The position numbers and the translations under genes were made by a program. From Streptomyces sp. NRRL S-340 (GTDB taxonomy: Bacteria > Actinomycetota > Actinomycetes > Streptomycetales > Streptomycetaceae): a stretch of 64,000 nt of DNA. How positions within the stretch are numbered: position 1 is the first letter of the stretch; each line of letters begins with the position of its first letter. The notes beneath the pieces were generated by a model that saw only the letters and a program-made list of their open reading frames with translations, was not told where the DNA came from and did not search any database. Shown one piece after another: positions 34,221 through 42,691 of the stretch. The DNA lies in contig NZ_JOIY01000010.1 in assembly GCF_000720185.1 (NCBI RefSeq), positions 124,001 through 188,000 of the forward strand. The letters run 5' to 3'.

Positions 34221-34259
34221 CCCCCTCCGGGTGCGACGCCCCTCGCGGCCCGGAGGGGG
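34221..34259 (+). terminator. Long hairpin between surface protein and sortase genes
   Basis: An 11-bp perfect stem (CCCCCTCCGGG at 34221-34231, CCCGGAGGGGG at 34249-34259) with a 17-nt loop lies between the genes. It may attenuate read-through into the sortase gene or end the first transcript. Confidence 0.55.
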
Positions 34260-34301
34260 CGGGGGGCACGACCGCAGCACCCGTCCGGGAGAGGGGTTCC
34301 C

Positions 34302-34922
34302 ATGCGCAGGATCGGCGACTGTGCGATAGCCGCCGTCACCGTCGTCAGCCTCTGCTGCGGCGTGTGGCTGCTGAACGGTGCGGACACGACGCACGCCCCG
34401 CCCCAGCCCGCCGCCGCCGAGGGCACGCCGGACCCCGGCGCGCAGCGCCTGGGCGCGCCCGCGCTGCCGCCGTCCCCGCCCACCCGCATCCGCATCCCCT
34501 CGATCCGGGTGGACGCCCCCCTGACGGGCCTGGGCCTCACCCCGTCCGGCAGCCTGGACGTCCCGCCCGCCGCCGACAAGAACCTGGCCGGCTGGTACGA
34601 GTCCGGCACCACTCCCGGCGAGCGCGGCACCGCGATCGTCGCCGGCCACGTCGACAACACGCAGGGCCCCGCCGTCTTCTACGACCTCGGGGCCCTGAAG
34701 AAGGACAGCGTGATCGAGGTGGACCGCCGCGACGGCGGGGTAGCGGTGTTCACCGTGGACGCGATCGAGGTGTACGCGGCGAAGGACTTCCCCGACAAGA
34801 AGGTCTACGGCGCCGCGGAGCGCCCGGAGCTGCGGGTGATCACCTGCGGCGGCGGCTACTCCAGGGCCACCGGCTACCAGGGCAACGTCGTCGTCTTCGC
34901 CCACCTGACCGGCAGCCGCTGA
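34302..34922 (+). CDS. Class F sortase
   Basis: A 206-residue membrane-anchored transpeptidase. One N-terminal membrane helix (about 8-26) and a Pro-rich stalk lead to the sortase barrel (62-206). The catalytic residues are His116 (AGHVDN), Cys182 (VITCGGG) and Arg188 (YSRATGYQGN). Class F enzymes are typical of actinobacteria and mostly lack a TLxTC consensus; their natural substrates are poorly known. It follows a membrane-anchored exported protein in the same direction. A short ribosome-binding site (GGAGAGG) precedes the ATG at 34302. Confidence 0.93.
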   Translation: MRRIGDCAIAAVTVVSLCCGVWLLNGADTTHAPPQPAAAEGTPDPGAQRLGAPALPPSPPTRIRIPSIRVDAPLTGLGLTPSGSLDVPPAADKNLAGWYESGTTPGERGTAIVAGHVDNTQGPAVFYDLGALKKDSVIEVDRRDGGVAVFTVDAIEVYAAKDFPDKKVYGAAERPELRVITCGGGYSRATGYQGNVVVFAHLTGSR

Positions 34923-34999
34923 CGGCAGGGCGGGGGCGCGCCCGCGCCCCCCGGTGCGCGCTCACGCCCCTGCTGCGCCCGCCCCCCCACCGCGCGCTC

Positions 35000-35782
35000 T
35001 CACGCCACCCACTGCTGGTACGCCAGGTTGGCCACCAGGGCGAAGACCACGCTCAGCAGCACGACCCGGACGAAGCCGCTGCCCTTCTTCAGCGCGGTGC
35101 GGGCGCCCAGCATCCCGCCCGCCAGGTTGAACACGGCCATGACGGCCGCCAGTTGCCACAGCACCGCGCCCTGCCAGGCGAAGGCGGCCAGGGCACCGGC
35201 GTTGGTGCAGCAGTTGACGATCTTGGCGGTGGCGGAGGCGGTCACCAGGTCCAGGTGGAGCACGGCGGTCAGCGCCAGCACCAGGAACGTGCCGGTGCCC
35301 GGGCCGATGAACCCGTCGTAGAAGCCGATGCCCAGGCCCGCCAGGCCGATCGCCGCGAGGATCTGGCGGCGGGTGGCCGGGCCGGGCGCCGGGGCCGTGC
35401 CGAACGCCGGGCGCAGGATCACGAACGCCCCCACGGCGAGCAGCACCACCATGATCACCGGCTTCAGCACGTCGGTGCTCATCCCGGCCGCGCACAGCGC
35501 CCCGGCGCAGGACCCGGCGAGCGCGGCGAGCCCGATCCGCACGGCCAGGCGTACGTCCACGGGTGCCCGGCGCGCGTAGGTCACCGCCGCGCCGGACGTC
35601 CCGACGATGGCGACGGCCTTGTTGGTCCCGAGCGCGGACGCCGCCGCGGTGCCGGTGGGCAGCCCGAGCAGCAGCACCGGCAGCAGCAGGAGTCCGCCCC
35701 CGCCGACCACGGCGTCGATCCACCCGGCCGCGAGCGCGGCGAGGCAGAGGAGGAGGACCACGGTCAGGGATATGTCGGGCAT
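35000..35782 (-). CDS. TauE/SafE-family (TSUP) membrane permease
   Basis: A 260-residue protein with about eight membrane helices. It carries the duplicated family motif WIDAVVGGGGLLLLPVLLL and GFYDGFIGPGTGTFLVLAL. The family exports sulfite, sulfoacetate or related anions. The ATG at 35782 gives MPDISLTVVLLLC directly before the first helix; an ATG farther upstream would add an unlikely basic stretch. It converges with the sortase gene and is divergent from the nitrite-reductase operon. The substrate is unknown, and no sulfur-metabolism gene is adjacent. Confidence 0.88.
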   Translation of the reverse strand: MPDISLTVVLLLCLAALAAGWIDAVVGGGGLLLLPVLLLGLPTGTAAASALGTNKAVAIVGTSGAAVTYARRAPVDVRLAVRIGLAALAGSCAGALCAAGMSTDVLKPVIMVVLLAVGAFVILRPAFGTAPAPGPATRRQILAAIGLAGLGIGFYDGFIGPGTGTFLVLALTAVLHLDLVTASATAKIVNCCTNAGALAAFAWQGAVLWQLAAVMAVFNLAGGMLGARTALKKGSGFVRVVLLSVVFALVANLAYQQWVA

Positions 35783-35966
35783 GATCACGACTCTAGGGAG
35801 GCGGTACGTGCCCGGTCCACGCATATGAGCGTCTTCTGAGGTGGGACGGGTGGCACCCGCCCCCGGCCCGCCCTCCGAGCCACCGGCCGGCAGCAGCCGC
35901 TCCCCGGCCGGCATCCCCGCTCCCCGGCCGGCCTCACAGTGCCCGCCCGCCCTCGCTGAGGGCAGC

Positions 35967-36004
35967 GTTCCTGGCGGGAAACAGAGGCGATGCCACCGGG
36001 TAAC
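35967..36004 (+). promoter_or_regulatory. GlnR box upstream of the nir operon
   Basis: GTTCC-n6-GAAAC (35967-35982) is followed in exact n6 phasing by GATGC (35989-35993) and GTAAC (36000-36004). This fits the four-half-site GlnR pattern gTnAc-n6-GaAAc, with the first two sites good and the third poor. It ends about 24 nt before the first gene. GlnR control of nirB in S. coelicolor is established knowledge as I recall. Confidence 0.7.
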
Positions 36005-36027
36005 CTCCGCGCCGCACGCTCGTGGGC

Positions 36028-37245
36028 ATGACCTCGGATGCGCGTGTGGTGGTGATCGGTGCCGGACTCGCGGGCGTGACGCTCGCCCGGCGGCTCGGTG
36101 AGCTGGGCACGCCCGCGCTGGTCGTCGGCGAGGAGGAGCACCGGCCGTACAACCGGGTGCTGCTCGCGGAGGTGCTGGCCGGCCGGTACGCCCCCGAGGT
36201 GATCACGCTGCCCGCGCCGCCCGCGCTGGTCCGTGCCCGCGTCGTCGGCATCGACCGCTCGGCCCGCGAGGTGCGCTGCGCGGACGGCTCGGCCATCGGC
36301 TACGGCACGCTGGTCCTGGCCACCGGCTCCAATCCCGTACTGCCGCCGCTGCGCGGCCTGTTCGCCGCCGGCCAGGAACTGCCCGCGGGCGTCCACGCCT
36401 TCCGCACGATGGACGACTGCCTGCGCCTGTCCGCGGCGGTGCGGCCCGGGGTGCGGGCGGTGGTGGTCGGCGGCGGGCTGCTCGGGGTGTCCGCCGCGCG
36501 GGCGCTGGCCGAGCGGGGCGCGCAGGTGGTGCTCGCACAGCAGGCCGAGCGGCTGATGGAGCGGCAGCTCGACCCGGGCGCGTCCCGGCTCGTGCTGCGG
36601 CACCTGCGCGGCCTCGGCGTGGAGGTGCACACCGAGTGCCGGGTCCGGGACGTGCGCTGCGTGGGCGGCGCGGTCCGCTCGGTGGAGCTGGCCGACGGGT
36701 ACGCCCTCGACGCCGACCTCGTCGTCCTGGCCTGCGGGGTGCGCCCGCGCACGGGGCTCGCCGAGGACGCGGGCCTCACCGTCCGCGAGGGCGTCGTCGT
36801 CGACGGCGCACTGCGCACCTCCGATCCGCGCATCCGCGCCGTCGGCGACTGCGCCGAGCACGCCGGCACGGTCTACGGGCTCGCCGCCCCCGCCCTCGAA
36901 CAGGCCGCCGCGCTGGCCGGACTGCTCACGGGCACGGCCGCCTCCCCCTACACCGGCACCCGCTCGCTCACCCGGCTCACCCTGCACGGCCCGGACTCCC
37001 CCTTCGACCTGGCCGCGTTCGGGGAGACGGACGTCCGCCCCGGCGACGACGTCGTGCAGCTCGCCGACGCCACCCGGGGCACCTACCGCCGGGTCGTCGT
37101 CCGCGGCGACCGGCTGGTCGGCGGGGTCCTCGTCGGCGAACTCGGCACCGTCGGCGCGCTCGCCCGCGCCTGGGAGGGAGCAGAGCCGCTCCCCACGGAC
37201 GGCGGCCCCCTGCTCCACCTGCTCACCCCTGACGGAGGCTCCTGA
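36028..37245 (+). CDS. FAD/NAD(P)-dependent oxidoreductase of the nitrite-reductase operon
   Basis: A 405-residue flavoprotein resembling the N-terminal diaphorase part of NirB. FAD-binding VVVIGAGLAGVTLARRLGEL, NAD-binding VVVGGGLLGVSAARALAE and IRAVGDCAEH are all present. It probably feeds electrons into nitrate or nitrite reduction. The ATG at 36028 is preferred; a GTG at 36022 would add two residues. Its stop touches the nirB ATG directly, and the operon promoter region carries a GlnR box. It may serve nasA as the NADH-dehydrogenase subunit, since nasA has none beside it. Confidence 0.88.
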   Translation: MTSDARVVVIGAGLAGVTLARRLGELGTPALVVGEEEHRPYNRVLLAEVLAGRYAPEVITLPAPPALVRARVVGIDRSAREVRCADGSAIGYGTLVLATGSNPVLPPLRGLFAAGQELPAGVHAFRTMDDCLRLSAAVRPGVRAVVVGGGLLGVSAARALAERGAQVVLAQQAERLMERQLDPGASRLVLRHLRGLGVEVHTECRVRDVRCVGGAVRSVELADGYALDADLVVLACGVRPRTGLAEDAGLTVREGVVVDGALRTSDPRIRAVGDCAEHAGTVYGLAAPALEQAAALAGLLTGTAASPYTGTRSLTRLTLHGPDSPFDLAAFGETDVRPGDDVVQLADATRGTYRRVVVRGDRLVGGVLVGELGTVGALARAWEGAEPLPTDGGPLLHLLTPDGGS

Positions 37246-39909
37246 ATGACCGCCACCCCCGCCACGAACGCCACCGGCGCCACGAGTGCCACCGGCGCCG
37301 CCCCCGGCCCGGTGCCCACGATCGTGCTCGTCGGCCACGGCATGGTCGGCCAGCGCTTCCTCGAAGCGCTCGCCGAGCGCGGCATGACCGCCACGCACCG
37401 CGTGGTCGTGCTGTGCGAGGAGCCGCGTCCCGCCTACGACCGCGTCCAGCTCACCTCGTACTTCTCGGGCCGCACCGCCGAGGAACTCTCCCTCACCGAC
37501 AGCGCCTTCCTCGACGCCCACGGCATCGAACTGCACCTGGGCGACCCGGCCGAGACGATCGACCGCGAGGCGCGCCGGGTCACCGCCCGCTCCGGCCTCA
37601 CCGTCGGCTACGACGTGCTCGTCCTCGCCACCGGCTCCTACCCCTTCGTGCCGCCGGTGCCCGGCAAGGACGCCGAGGGCTGTTTCGTCTACCGCACCAT
37701 CGAGGACCTGCTCGCCATCGAGGCGTACGCCGCCGGGCGGGCGAGGACCGGCGCGGTGGTCGGCGGCGGGCTGCTCGGTCTGGAGGCGGCCGGCGCCCTC
37801 AAGGGGCTCGGACTGGCCACCCACATCGTGGAGTTCGCGCCGCGCCTGATGCCGGTGCAGGTCGACGAGGGCGGCGGCGCCGCCCTGCTGCGCACCATCG
37901 AGCAGATGGGGCTGACCGTGCACACCGGCACGGGCACCCAGGAGATCGTGGCCGGCCCGGACGGCGCGGTCACCGGCATGAGGCTGTCCGACGGCTCCGA
38001 ACTCGCCACCGACATGGTGGTGTTCAGCGCCGGTGTCCGCCCCCGCGACCAGCTGGCCCGCGACAGCGGTCTCGCGGTCGGCGAGCGCGGCGGGATCAGC
38101 GTGGACGCGCAGTGCCGAACGGTCACCGACCCGCACGTGTTCGCGATCGGCGAGTGCGCGCAGGCGGTCGACGGCCGGGTCTACGGCCTGGTCGCGCCCG
38201 GCTACGAGCAGGCCGAGACGGCGGCGGCGGCCATCGCCGCCGACGAGGGGGAAGCCCCGGCGTTCACCGGCGCCGACCTGTCCACGAAGCTCAAGCTGCT
38301 CGGCGTGGACGTGGCCTCCTTCGGCGACGCGCACGGCACCGCCGAGGACTGTCTGGACGTCGTCTACTCCGACTCCCGGGCGGGCCTGTACAAGAAGCTG
38401 GTCATCGGCCGGGACGGCACCCTGCTCGGCGGCATCCTGGTCGGTGACGCGGAGGCGTACGGCACGCTGCGCGCCTTCACCGGCTCGGTGCCCCCGGTCT
38501 CCCCCGAGTCGCTGGTGCTGCCGGCCGGTGCCGGTGCGCCCGCGCAGCTCGGCCCGGCCGCCCTCCCCGACGACGCGGTGATCTGCTCCTGCCACAACGT
38601 CACCAAGGGTACGATCCGCGGCGCGGTCACCGGCCACGCGTGCACGAGCGTGCCCGAGGTGAAGAAGTGCACCCGGGCCGGCACCGGGTGCGGGTCCTGC
38701 GTCAAGGTGCTCACCCAGCTGGTCGACGCCGAGCTGGAGGCGAGCGGCGTCGAGGTCGACAAGGGCCTGTGCGGCTGCTTCGCGCAGACCCGCGAGGAGC
38801 TGTACGAGATCGTCCGGGCCCTGCGCATCACCTCCTACCAGGAGCTGCTGGACGGCTACGGCCGCGAGGAGGCCCGGGGCGGCGACGGCTGCGAGACCTG
38901 CAAGCCGGCCGTCGCCTCGGTCCTCGCCTCCCTCGCCCCGGTGATCGGCGCCGGCGGTTACGTCCTCGACGGCGAGCAGGCCTCCCTCCAGGACACCAAC
39001 GACCACTTCCTGGCCAACCTCCAGAGGAACGGCTCGTACTCCGTGGTCCCGCGCATCCCCGGCGGGGAGATCGCGCCGGAGAAGCTGATCGTGATCGGGG
39101 AGATCGCCCGGGACTTCGGCCTCTACACGAAGATCACCGGCGGTCAGCGCATCGACATGTTCGGCGCCCGCGTCGAGCAGCTGCCGCTGATCTGGGCCCG
39201 GCTGGTGGACGCGGGCTTCGAGTCGGGGCACGCGTACGGCAAGTCGCTGCGCACGGTGAAGTCCTGCGTGGGGCAGACCTGGTGCCGCTTCGGCGTCCAG
39301 GACTCCGTACGCATGGCGATCGACCTGGAGCTGCGCTACCGGGGCCTGCGCTCCCCGCACAAGCTGAAGTCGGCGGTCTCCGGGTGCGCCCGCGAGTGCG
39401 CCGAGGCCCAGTCGAAGGACTTCGGGGTGATCGCCACCGCGAACGGCTGGAACCTGTACGTCGGCGGCAACGGCGGCGCCACCCCGCGCCACGCCGACCT
39501 GCTCGCCCAGGACCTGTCCGACGCCGAACTGGTCCGGCTGATCGACCGGTTCCTCATGTTCTACATCCGCACCGCCGACCGGCTGGAGCGCACCAGCGTG
39601 TGGCTGGAGCGGATCCCCGGCGGCCTGGACCACGTACGGGACGTGGTGGTCCACGACTCGCTCGGCATCTGCGCCGAGCTGGAGTCCCAGATGGCCGCGC
39701 ACGTCTCCCACTACCGCGACGAGTGGGCCGAGACGGTCAACGACCCGGACAAGCTCGCCCGGTTCGTGTCCTTCGTCAACGCCCCCGACACCCCCGACCC
39801 GGTCGTCGGGTTCGTTCCCGAACGCGACCAGATGAAGCCCGACCTGCCGCTGCTGTCCCTCGGCCTGCGGCCGGCCCACGACGCCCTGGAAGGAAGCGCC
39901 CAGCGATGA
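37246..39909 (+). CDS. nirB: NAD(P)H nitrite reductase, large subunit
   Basis: An 887-residue assimilatory nitrite reductase that makes ammonium. Domains run in order: FAD- and NAD-binding diaphorase (about 20-430), a BFD-type [2Fe-2S] domain with CSCHN near 446 and CTRAGTGCGSC near 475, a second such cysteine group (CGC, CETC), and the sirohaem/[4Fe-4S] domain. The latter has KSCVGQTWCRFG (C-x5-C) near 672 and SGCARECAEAQ (C-x3-C) near 711. The first 25 residues are a Thr/Ala/Gly-rich low-complexity stretch. GGAGG precedes the ATG by 7 nt. The end overlaps nirD by 4 nt. Confidence 0.96.
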   Translation: MTATPATNATGATSATGAAPGPVPTIVLVGHGMVGQRFLEALAERGMTATHRVVVLCEEPRPAYDRVQLTSYFSGRTAEELSLTDSAFLDAHGIELHLGDPAETIDREARRVTARSGLTVGYDVLVLATGSYPFVPPVPGKDAEGCFVYRTIEDLLAIEAYAAGRARTGAVVGGGLLGLEAAGALKGLGLATHIVEFAPRLMPVQVDEGGGAALLRTIEQMGLTVHTGTGTQEIVAGPDGAVTGMRLSDGSELATDMVVFSAGVRPRDQLARDSGLAVGERGGISVDAQCRTVTDPHVFAIGECAQAVDGRVYGLVAPGYEQAETAAAAIAADEGEAPAFTGADLSTKLKLLGVDVASFGDAHGTAEDCLDVVYSDSRAGLYKKLVIGRDGTLLGGILVGDAEAYGTLRAFTGSVPPVSPESLVLPAGAGAPAQLGPAALPDDAVICSCHNVTKGTIRGAVTGHACTSVPEVKKCTRAGTGCGSCVKVLTQLVDAELEASGVEVDKGLCGCFAQTREELYEIVRALRITSYQELLDGYGREEARGGDGCETCKPAVASVLASLAPVIGAGGYVLDGEQASLQDTNDHFLANLQRNGSYSVVPRIPGGEIAPEKLIVIGEIARDFGLYTKITGGQRIDMFGARVEQLPLIWARLVDAGFESGHAYGKSLRTVKSCVGQTWCRFGVQDSVRMAIDLELRYRGLRSPHKLKSAVSGCARECAEAQSKDFGVIATANGWNLYVGGNGGATPRHADLLAQDLSDAELVRLIDRFLMFYIRTADRLERTSVWLERIPGGLDHVRDVVVHDSLGICAELESQMAAHVSHYRDEWAETVNDPDKLARFVSFVNAPDTPDPVVGFVPERDQMKPDLPLLSLGLRPAHDALEGSAQR

Positions 39910-40328
39910 CCCTCGCCACCGAGACCACCGAGACCACCGAGACCACCGAGACCACCGAGACCACCGAGACCACCCTGATCACCGAGGCCGCCCGGACCAC
40001 CGGGGGGAAGGTCCAGCTCCGGCTCGACGACGACTGGTACACCGTGTGCGACCTGGGCGCGCTGCTGCCCGGCCGCGGGGTAGCGGCCCTGCTGCCGGAC
40101 GGCCGGCAGGCGGCCCTGTTCCGCGACCGGTCCGGCCGCCTGTACGCGATCGACAACCGGGACCCGTTCACCGGCGCAGCGGTGCTCTCCCGCGGTCTCA
40201 CCGGCACCCACGGGGGCCGCCCGTTCGTCGCCTCGCCGCTGCTGAAGCAGCGCTTCGACCTCACCTCCGGCCGGTGCCTGGACGACGAGCGGGTGCGGGT
40301 GACGGCGTACGGGGTCCGCAGCGCCTGA
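39906..40328 (+). CDS. nirD: Nitrite reductase small subunit
   Basis: A 140-residue Rieske-fold protein lacking the Cys/His cluster ligands, as in all NirD proteins. The conserved part is WYTVCDLGALLPGRGVAALL, LYAIDNRDPFTGAAVLSRG and PFVASPLLKQRFDL. The N-terminus is unusual: six perfect repeats of a 9-bp unit (39921-39974) encode (ETT)6, an acidic disordered extension before the normal start region. The ATG overlaps the nirB stop (ATGA), so the two are coupled. The (ETT) run should vary in length between strains if it is a microsatellite. Confidence 0.94.
   Translation: MTLATETTETTETTETTETTETTLITEAARTTGGKVQLRLDDDWYTVCDLGALLPGRGVAALLPDGRQAALFRDRSGRLYAIDNRDPFTGAAVLSRGLTGTHGGRPFVASPLLKQRFDLTSGRCLDDERVRVTAYGVRSA
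39921..39974 (+). repeat. nirD: 9-bp microsatellite (gagaccacc)6 in nirD
   Basis: Six perfect in-frame copies of gagaccacc lie near the 5' end of nirD. Copy-number change would keep the frame, so only the length of the protein tail would vary. Confidence 0.95.
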
Positions 40329-40345
40329 AGACCGAACCTGTTTAC

Positions 40346-40375
40346 TTGACCGGTCGTTCCAGACAGGCTTAGGCT
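40346..40375 (+). promoter_or_regulatory. Promoter/operator of the TetR gene, leaderless
   Basis: TTGACC (40346-40351) and TAGGCT (40370-40375) are 18 bp apart, and predicted transcription starts at or next to the GTG at 40382. The -35 is part of a dyad GACCGGTC (40348-40355), which matches the TTGACCG-A/G-TCG core found upstream of the SDR gene. Confidence 0.7.
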
Positions 40376-40381
40376 CACGGC

Positions 40382-40966
40382 GTGGCCAGGACCAAGGAAT
40401 TCGATCCGGACGCCGCGCTGCAGTCGGCCCTGGAGCTGTTCTGGCGGCGCGGCTACGAGGCGACGTCGATGGCGGACCTCGTGGCGCACCTCGGCATCGG
40501 CCGCGCCAGCCTGTACGCGACGTTCGGCAGCAAGCACGAGCTGTACCTGAAGGCGCTGGAACGCTACGAGCAGGGGGGCATGGGGCGGATCGTGCGCGAG
40601 CTGTCCCCGCCGGGCCCCGCGCTGCCGGGCGTACGCGCGGTCGTACGGCGCTACGCCGCGGAGGCGGCCCACGACGAGCTGCGCCTGCACGGCTGCATGG
40701 TCACCAACACGGCGTCCGAGCTGGCCGCGCACGATCCGGCCGCCGCCCGGCGCGTGGAGCGCAACTGGGACCACCTGGAGACCCTCCTGCACGCGGCCCT
40801 GGTCCGCGCCCAGGCCCAGGGCGAGCTGCCCGCCGGCCGCGATCCGCTCGCCCTGGCCCGCACCCTGCTGGTGCTGATGCAGGGCCTGCGGGTCGTCGGC
40901 AAGGCGTCGGCGGACCCGGCCCGCGTCCGGGACGCGGCGGAACAGGCCCTGGCACTGCTGGACTGA
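40382..40966 (+). CDS. TetR/AcrR-family transcriptional regulator
   Basis: A 194-residue regulator. The DNA-binding helix-turn-helix reads SMADLVAHLGIGRASLYATF (about 30-50), and the C-terminal ligand domain belongs to the TetR_C subfamily. It probably represses itself and the SDR gene 88 bp downstream, because both promoters carry a TTGACCG-type dyad. The GTG at 40382 coincides with the predicted transcription start, so the mRNA is likely leaderless. It is separated from nirD by 53 bp and from the SDR gene by a terminator. Confidence 0.92.
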   Translation: MARTKEFDPDAALQSALELFWRRGYEATSMADLVAHLGIGRASLYATFGSKHELYLKALERYEQGGMGRIVRELSPPGPALPGVRAVVRRYAAEAAHDELRLHGCMVTNTASELAAHDPAAARRVERNWDHLETLLHAALVRAQAQGELPAGRDPLALARTLLVLMQGLRVVGKASADPARVRDAAEQALALLD

Positions 40967-40981
40967 GCGGCGGAACCGCGG

Positions 40982-41010
40982 AACGCGCCCTGTCGCCGGG
41001 CGCGTTTCTT
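40982..41010 (+). terminator. Terminator after the TetR gene
   Basis: A perfect 9-bp stem AACGCGCCC (40982-40990) with GGGCGCGTT (40998-41006) is followed by TCTT. It separates the TetR and SDR transcripts. Confidence 0.85.
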
Positions 41011-41023
41011 TCGGCCCTCATAC

Positions 41024-41040
41024 TGAACCGATCGGTCAAT
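41024..41040. promoter_or_regulatory. Operator upstream of the SDR gene
   Basis: TGAACCGATCGGTCAAT contains the perfect 10-bp palindrome ACCGATCGGT and on the other strand reads TTGACCGATCGGTTCA. It is closely related to the element in the TetR promoter. It lies 14 nt before the SDR start, suitable for repression. Confidence 0.65.
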
Positions 41041-41053
41041 AAAAGGGGAGATC

Positions 41054-41839
41054 ATGACTACGGTGAGCACACGGTCCGCGGGCCGCTTCCAGGACCGCAC
41101 CGTCCTCGTCACCGGGGCCGGTTCCGGCATCGGCCGCGCGACGGCCCTCGCGTTCGCCGCCGAGGGCGCCCACGTCGTCGTCGCCGGCCGCCGCCCCGGG
41201 CCGCCGGCCGACACGGTCGCGCTGATCGAGGAGGCGGGCGGCAAGGCACTCGCGGTGACCGCGGACGTCTCCCGCCCCGGTGCGGCCGCGGCGCTGGTGG
41301 AGGCCGCCGTGGACCGCTTCGGCTCGCTCGACGTCGCCGTGAACAACGCCGGTGTGTTCCGGGGCGGGCAGCCGCTGGCCGACCTGCCGGAGGAGGACTG
41401 GCACACCCAGCTCGCCGTCAACGTCACCGGCGTCCACCTGGCCCTGCAGGCGCAGATCCGCCGGATGCGGACCCAGCCGTCCGGCGGCGCGATCGTCAAC
41501 GTCTCCTCCACCTTCGGCGCCCACGCCACCTCCCCCGGCGCCGCCGCCTACTCCGCGACCAAGGCGGCCGTGACCGCGCTCAGCCGCGGTGCCGCGCTGG
41601 ACCACATCCGCGACGGCGTGCGCATCAACGTGGTCAGCCCCGGCGCCACCGCCACCACGATGTCGCTGCGCGCCGGCGAGACGGAAGCGGACCGCGCCGA
41701 ACGCGCCCGGGCCACCCTCCCGCTCGGCCGGGTCTCCGCCACCGAGGAGGTCGCCGCCGCGATCCTGTACCTGGCCTCCGGCGAGGCGGCCTCCCTGGTC
41801 GGCACCGACCTGGTGGTCGACAGCGGCGGATCCCTCTGA
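41054..41839 (+). CDS. Short-chain dehydrogenase/reductase
   Basis: A 261-residue classical SDR. The cofactor-binding motif is TGAGSGIGRATALAF, the NNAG motif is intact, the active-site Ser is in VNVSSTFG and the catalytic Tyr-x-x-x-Lys is YSATK. AGRRPG after the second strand suggests NADP(H) preference. The C-terminus ends with the usual VDSGGSL. GGGGAG lies upstream of the ATG. The gene is probably derepressed when the adjacent TetR regulator binds its ligand, which may be a substrate of this enzyme. The substrate itself is unknown. Confidence 0.93.
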   Translation: MTTVSTRSAGRFQDRTVLVTGAGSGIGRATALAFAAEGAHVVVAGRRPGPPADTVALIEEAGGKALAVTADVSRPGAAAALVEAAVDRFGSLDVAVNNAGVFRGGQPLADLPEEDWHTQLAVNVTGVHLALQAQIRRMRTQPSGGAIVNVSSTFGAHATSPGAAAYSATKAAVTALSRGAALDHIRDGVRINVVSPGATATTMSLRAGETEADRAERARATLPLGRVSATEEVAAAILYLASGEAASLVGTDLVVDSGGSL

Positions 41840-41857
41840 CACCCCCTGGGCACGGGC

Positions 41858-42691
41858 CTAGTCGATCCCGGACCGTTCCACCCCCGCCACGATCCACCGC
41901 TGGAAGCACAGGAACACCACCAGCAGCGGCAGGATCGACACGGCCGCCGCCACGAACAGCTCGTGCAGGCGCACCACCTGGGCGGTGGTGAAGGAGGACA
42001 GGGCGACCTGGACCGTCCAGGCGCTCTGGTCCTGCCCGATCACCAGCGGCCACAGGAAGGCGTTCCAGGCGCCGATGAAGACGATCGTGCCGACCGCCGC
42101 GAACACCGGCCGCGCGTTCGGCACGACGACCAGCCAGTACGTCCGCCAGGGACCGAGCCCGTCGACCTGGGCGGCGTCCTCCAGCTCGCGCGGGAAGCCG
42201 AGGAAGTACTGGCGGAAGACGAAGCAGGCGAAGGCGGAGAAGAGCGTCGGGACGATCAGGCCGCGCAGGGTGGAGATCCAGCCCAGGGACGACACCAGCA
42301 CGAAGCTGGGGACGAAGGTCACGGCGGCCGGGACCATGAGGGTGCCGAGGACGGCGTAGAAGACCTTGTTCGCGTGCCGGTAGGGGATGCGGGCGAGACC
42401 GTACCCGGCGAGCGAGGCCAGCAGGACCGTGCCGAGGGTGGTGGCGACGGCGATCAGGGCGGAGTTGAGCAGCGAGCGGGCGAACGGGACGGAGGTGTCC
42501 GTGAAGAGTTCGCGGACGTTGCCCCAGCGCAGGTGGGCGGGGAAGAACGTCCACTCGGGCGAGGTGATGTCCTGCTCACTGGCCAGGCCGTTGCGCACGA
42601 GCAGGTAGAAGGGGACCAGGAAGAGCAGCGCGAGCGCGATCAGCAGGGCGAGCCGCAGCGCGCGGCCCACCCGCACCAGGGCGTCATCCAT
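41858..42691 (-). CDS. Sugar ABC transporter permease (MalG-type)
   Basis: A 277-residue inner-membrane permease with six helices. The EAA loop is ELEDAAQVDGLGPWRTYWLV. It is the last gene of a three-gene importer operon (binding protein, MalF-type, MalG-type) and overlaps the previous gene by 8 nt. No ATPase gene follows; the next gene is the convergent SDR. In Streptomyces the shared ATPase MsiK usually energises such importers. Confidence 0.93.
   Translation of the reverse strand: MDDALVRVGRALRLALLIALALLFLVPFYLLVRNGLASEQDITSPEWTFFPAHLRWGNVRELFTDTSVPFARSLLNSALIAVATTLGTVLLASLAGYGLARIPYRHANKVFYAVLGTLMVPAAVTFVPSFVLVSSLGWISTLRGLIVPTLFSAFACFVFRQYFLGFPRELEDAAQVDGLGPWRTYWLVVVPNARPVFAAVGTIVFIGAWNAFLWPLVIGQDQSAWTVQVALSSFTTAQVVRLHELFVAAAVSILPLLVVFLCFQRWIVAGVERSGID

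Noticed and set aside
35785..39879. Minus-strand open frame of 1364 codons across nirB
   Set aside because: It is the antisense shadow of the nir operon, repetitive in Gly/Val/Arg/His and without any domain.
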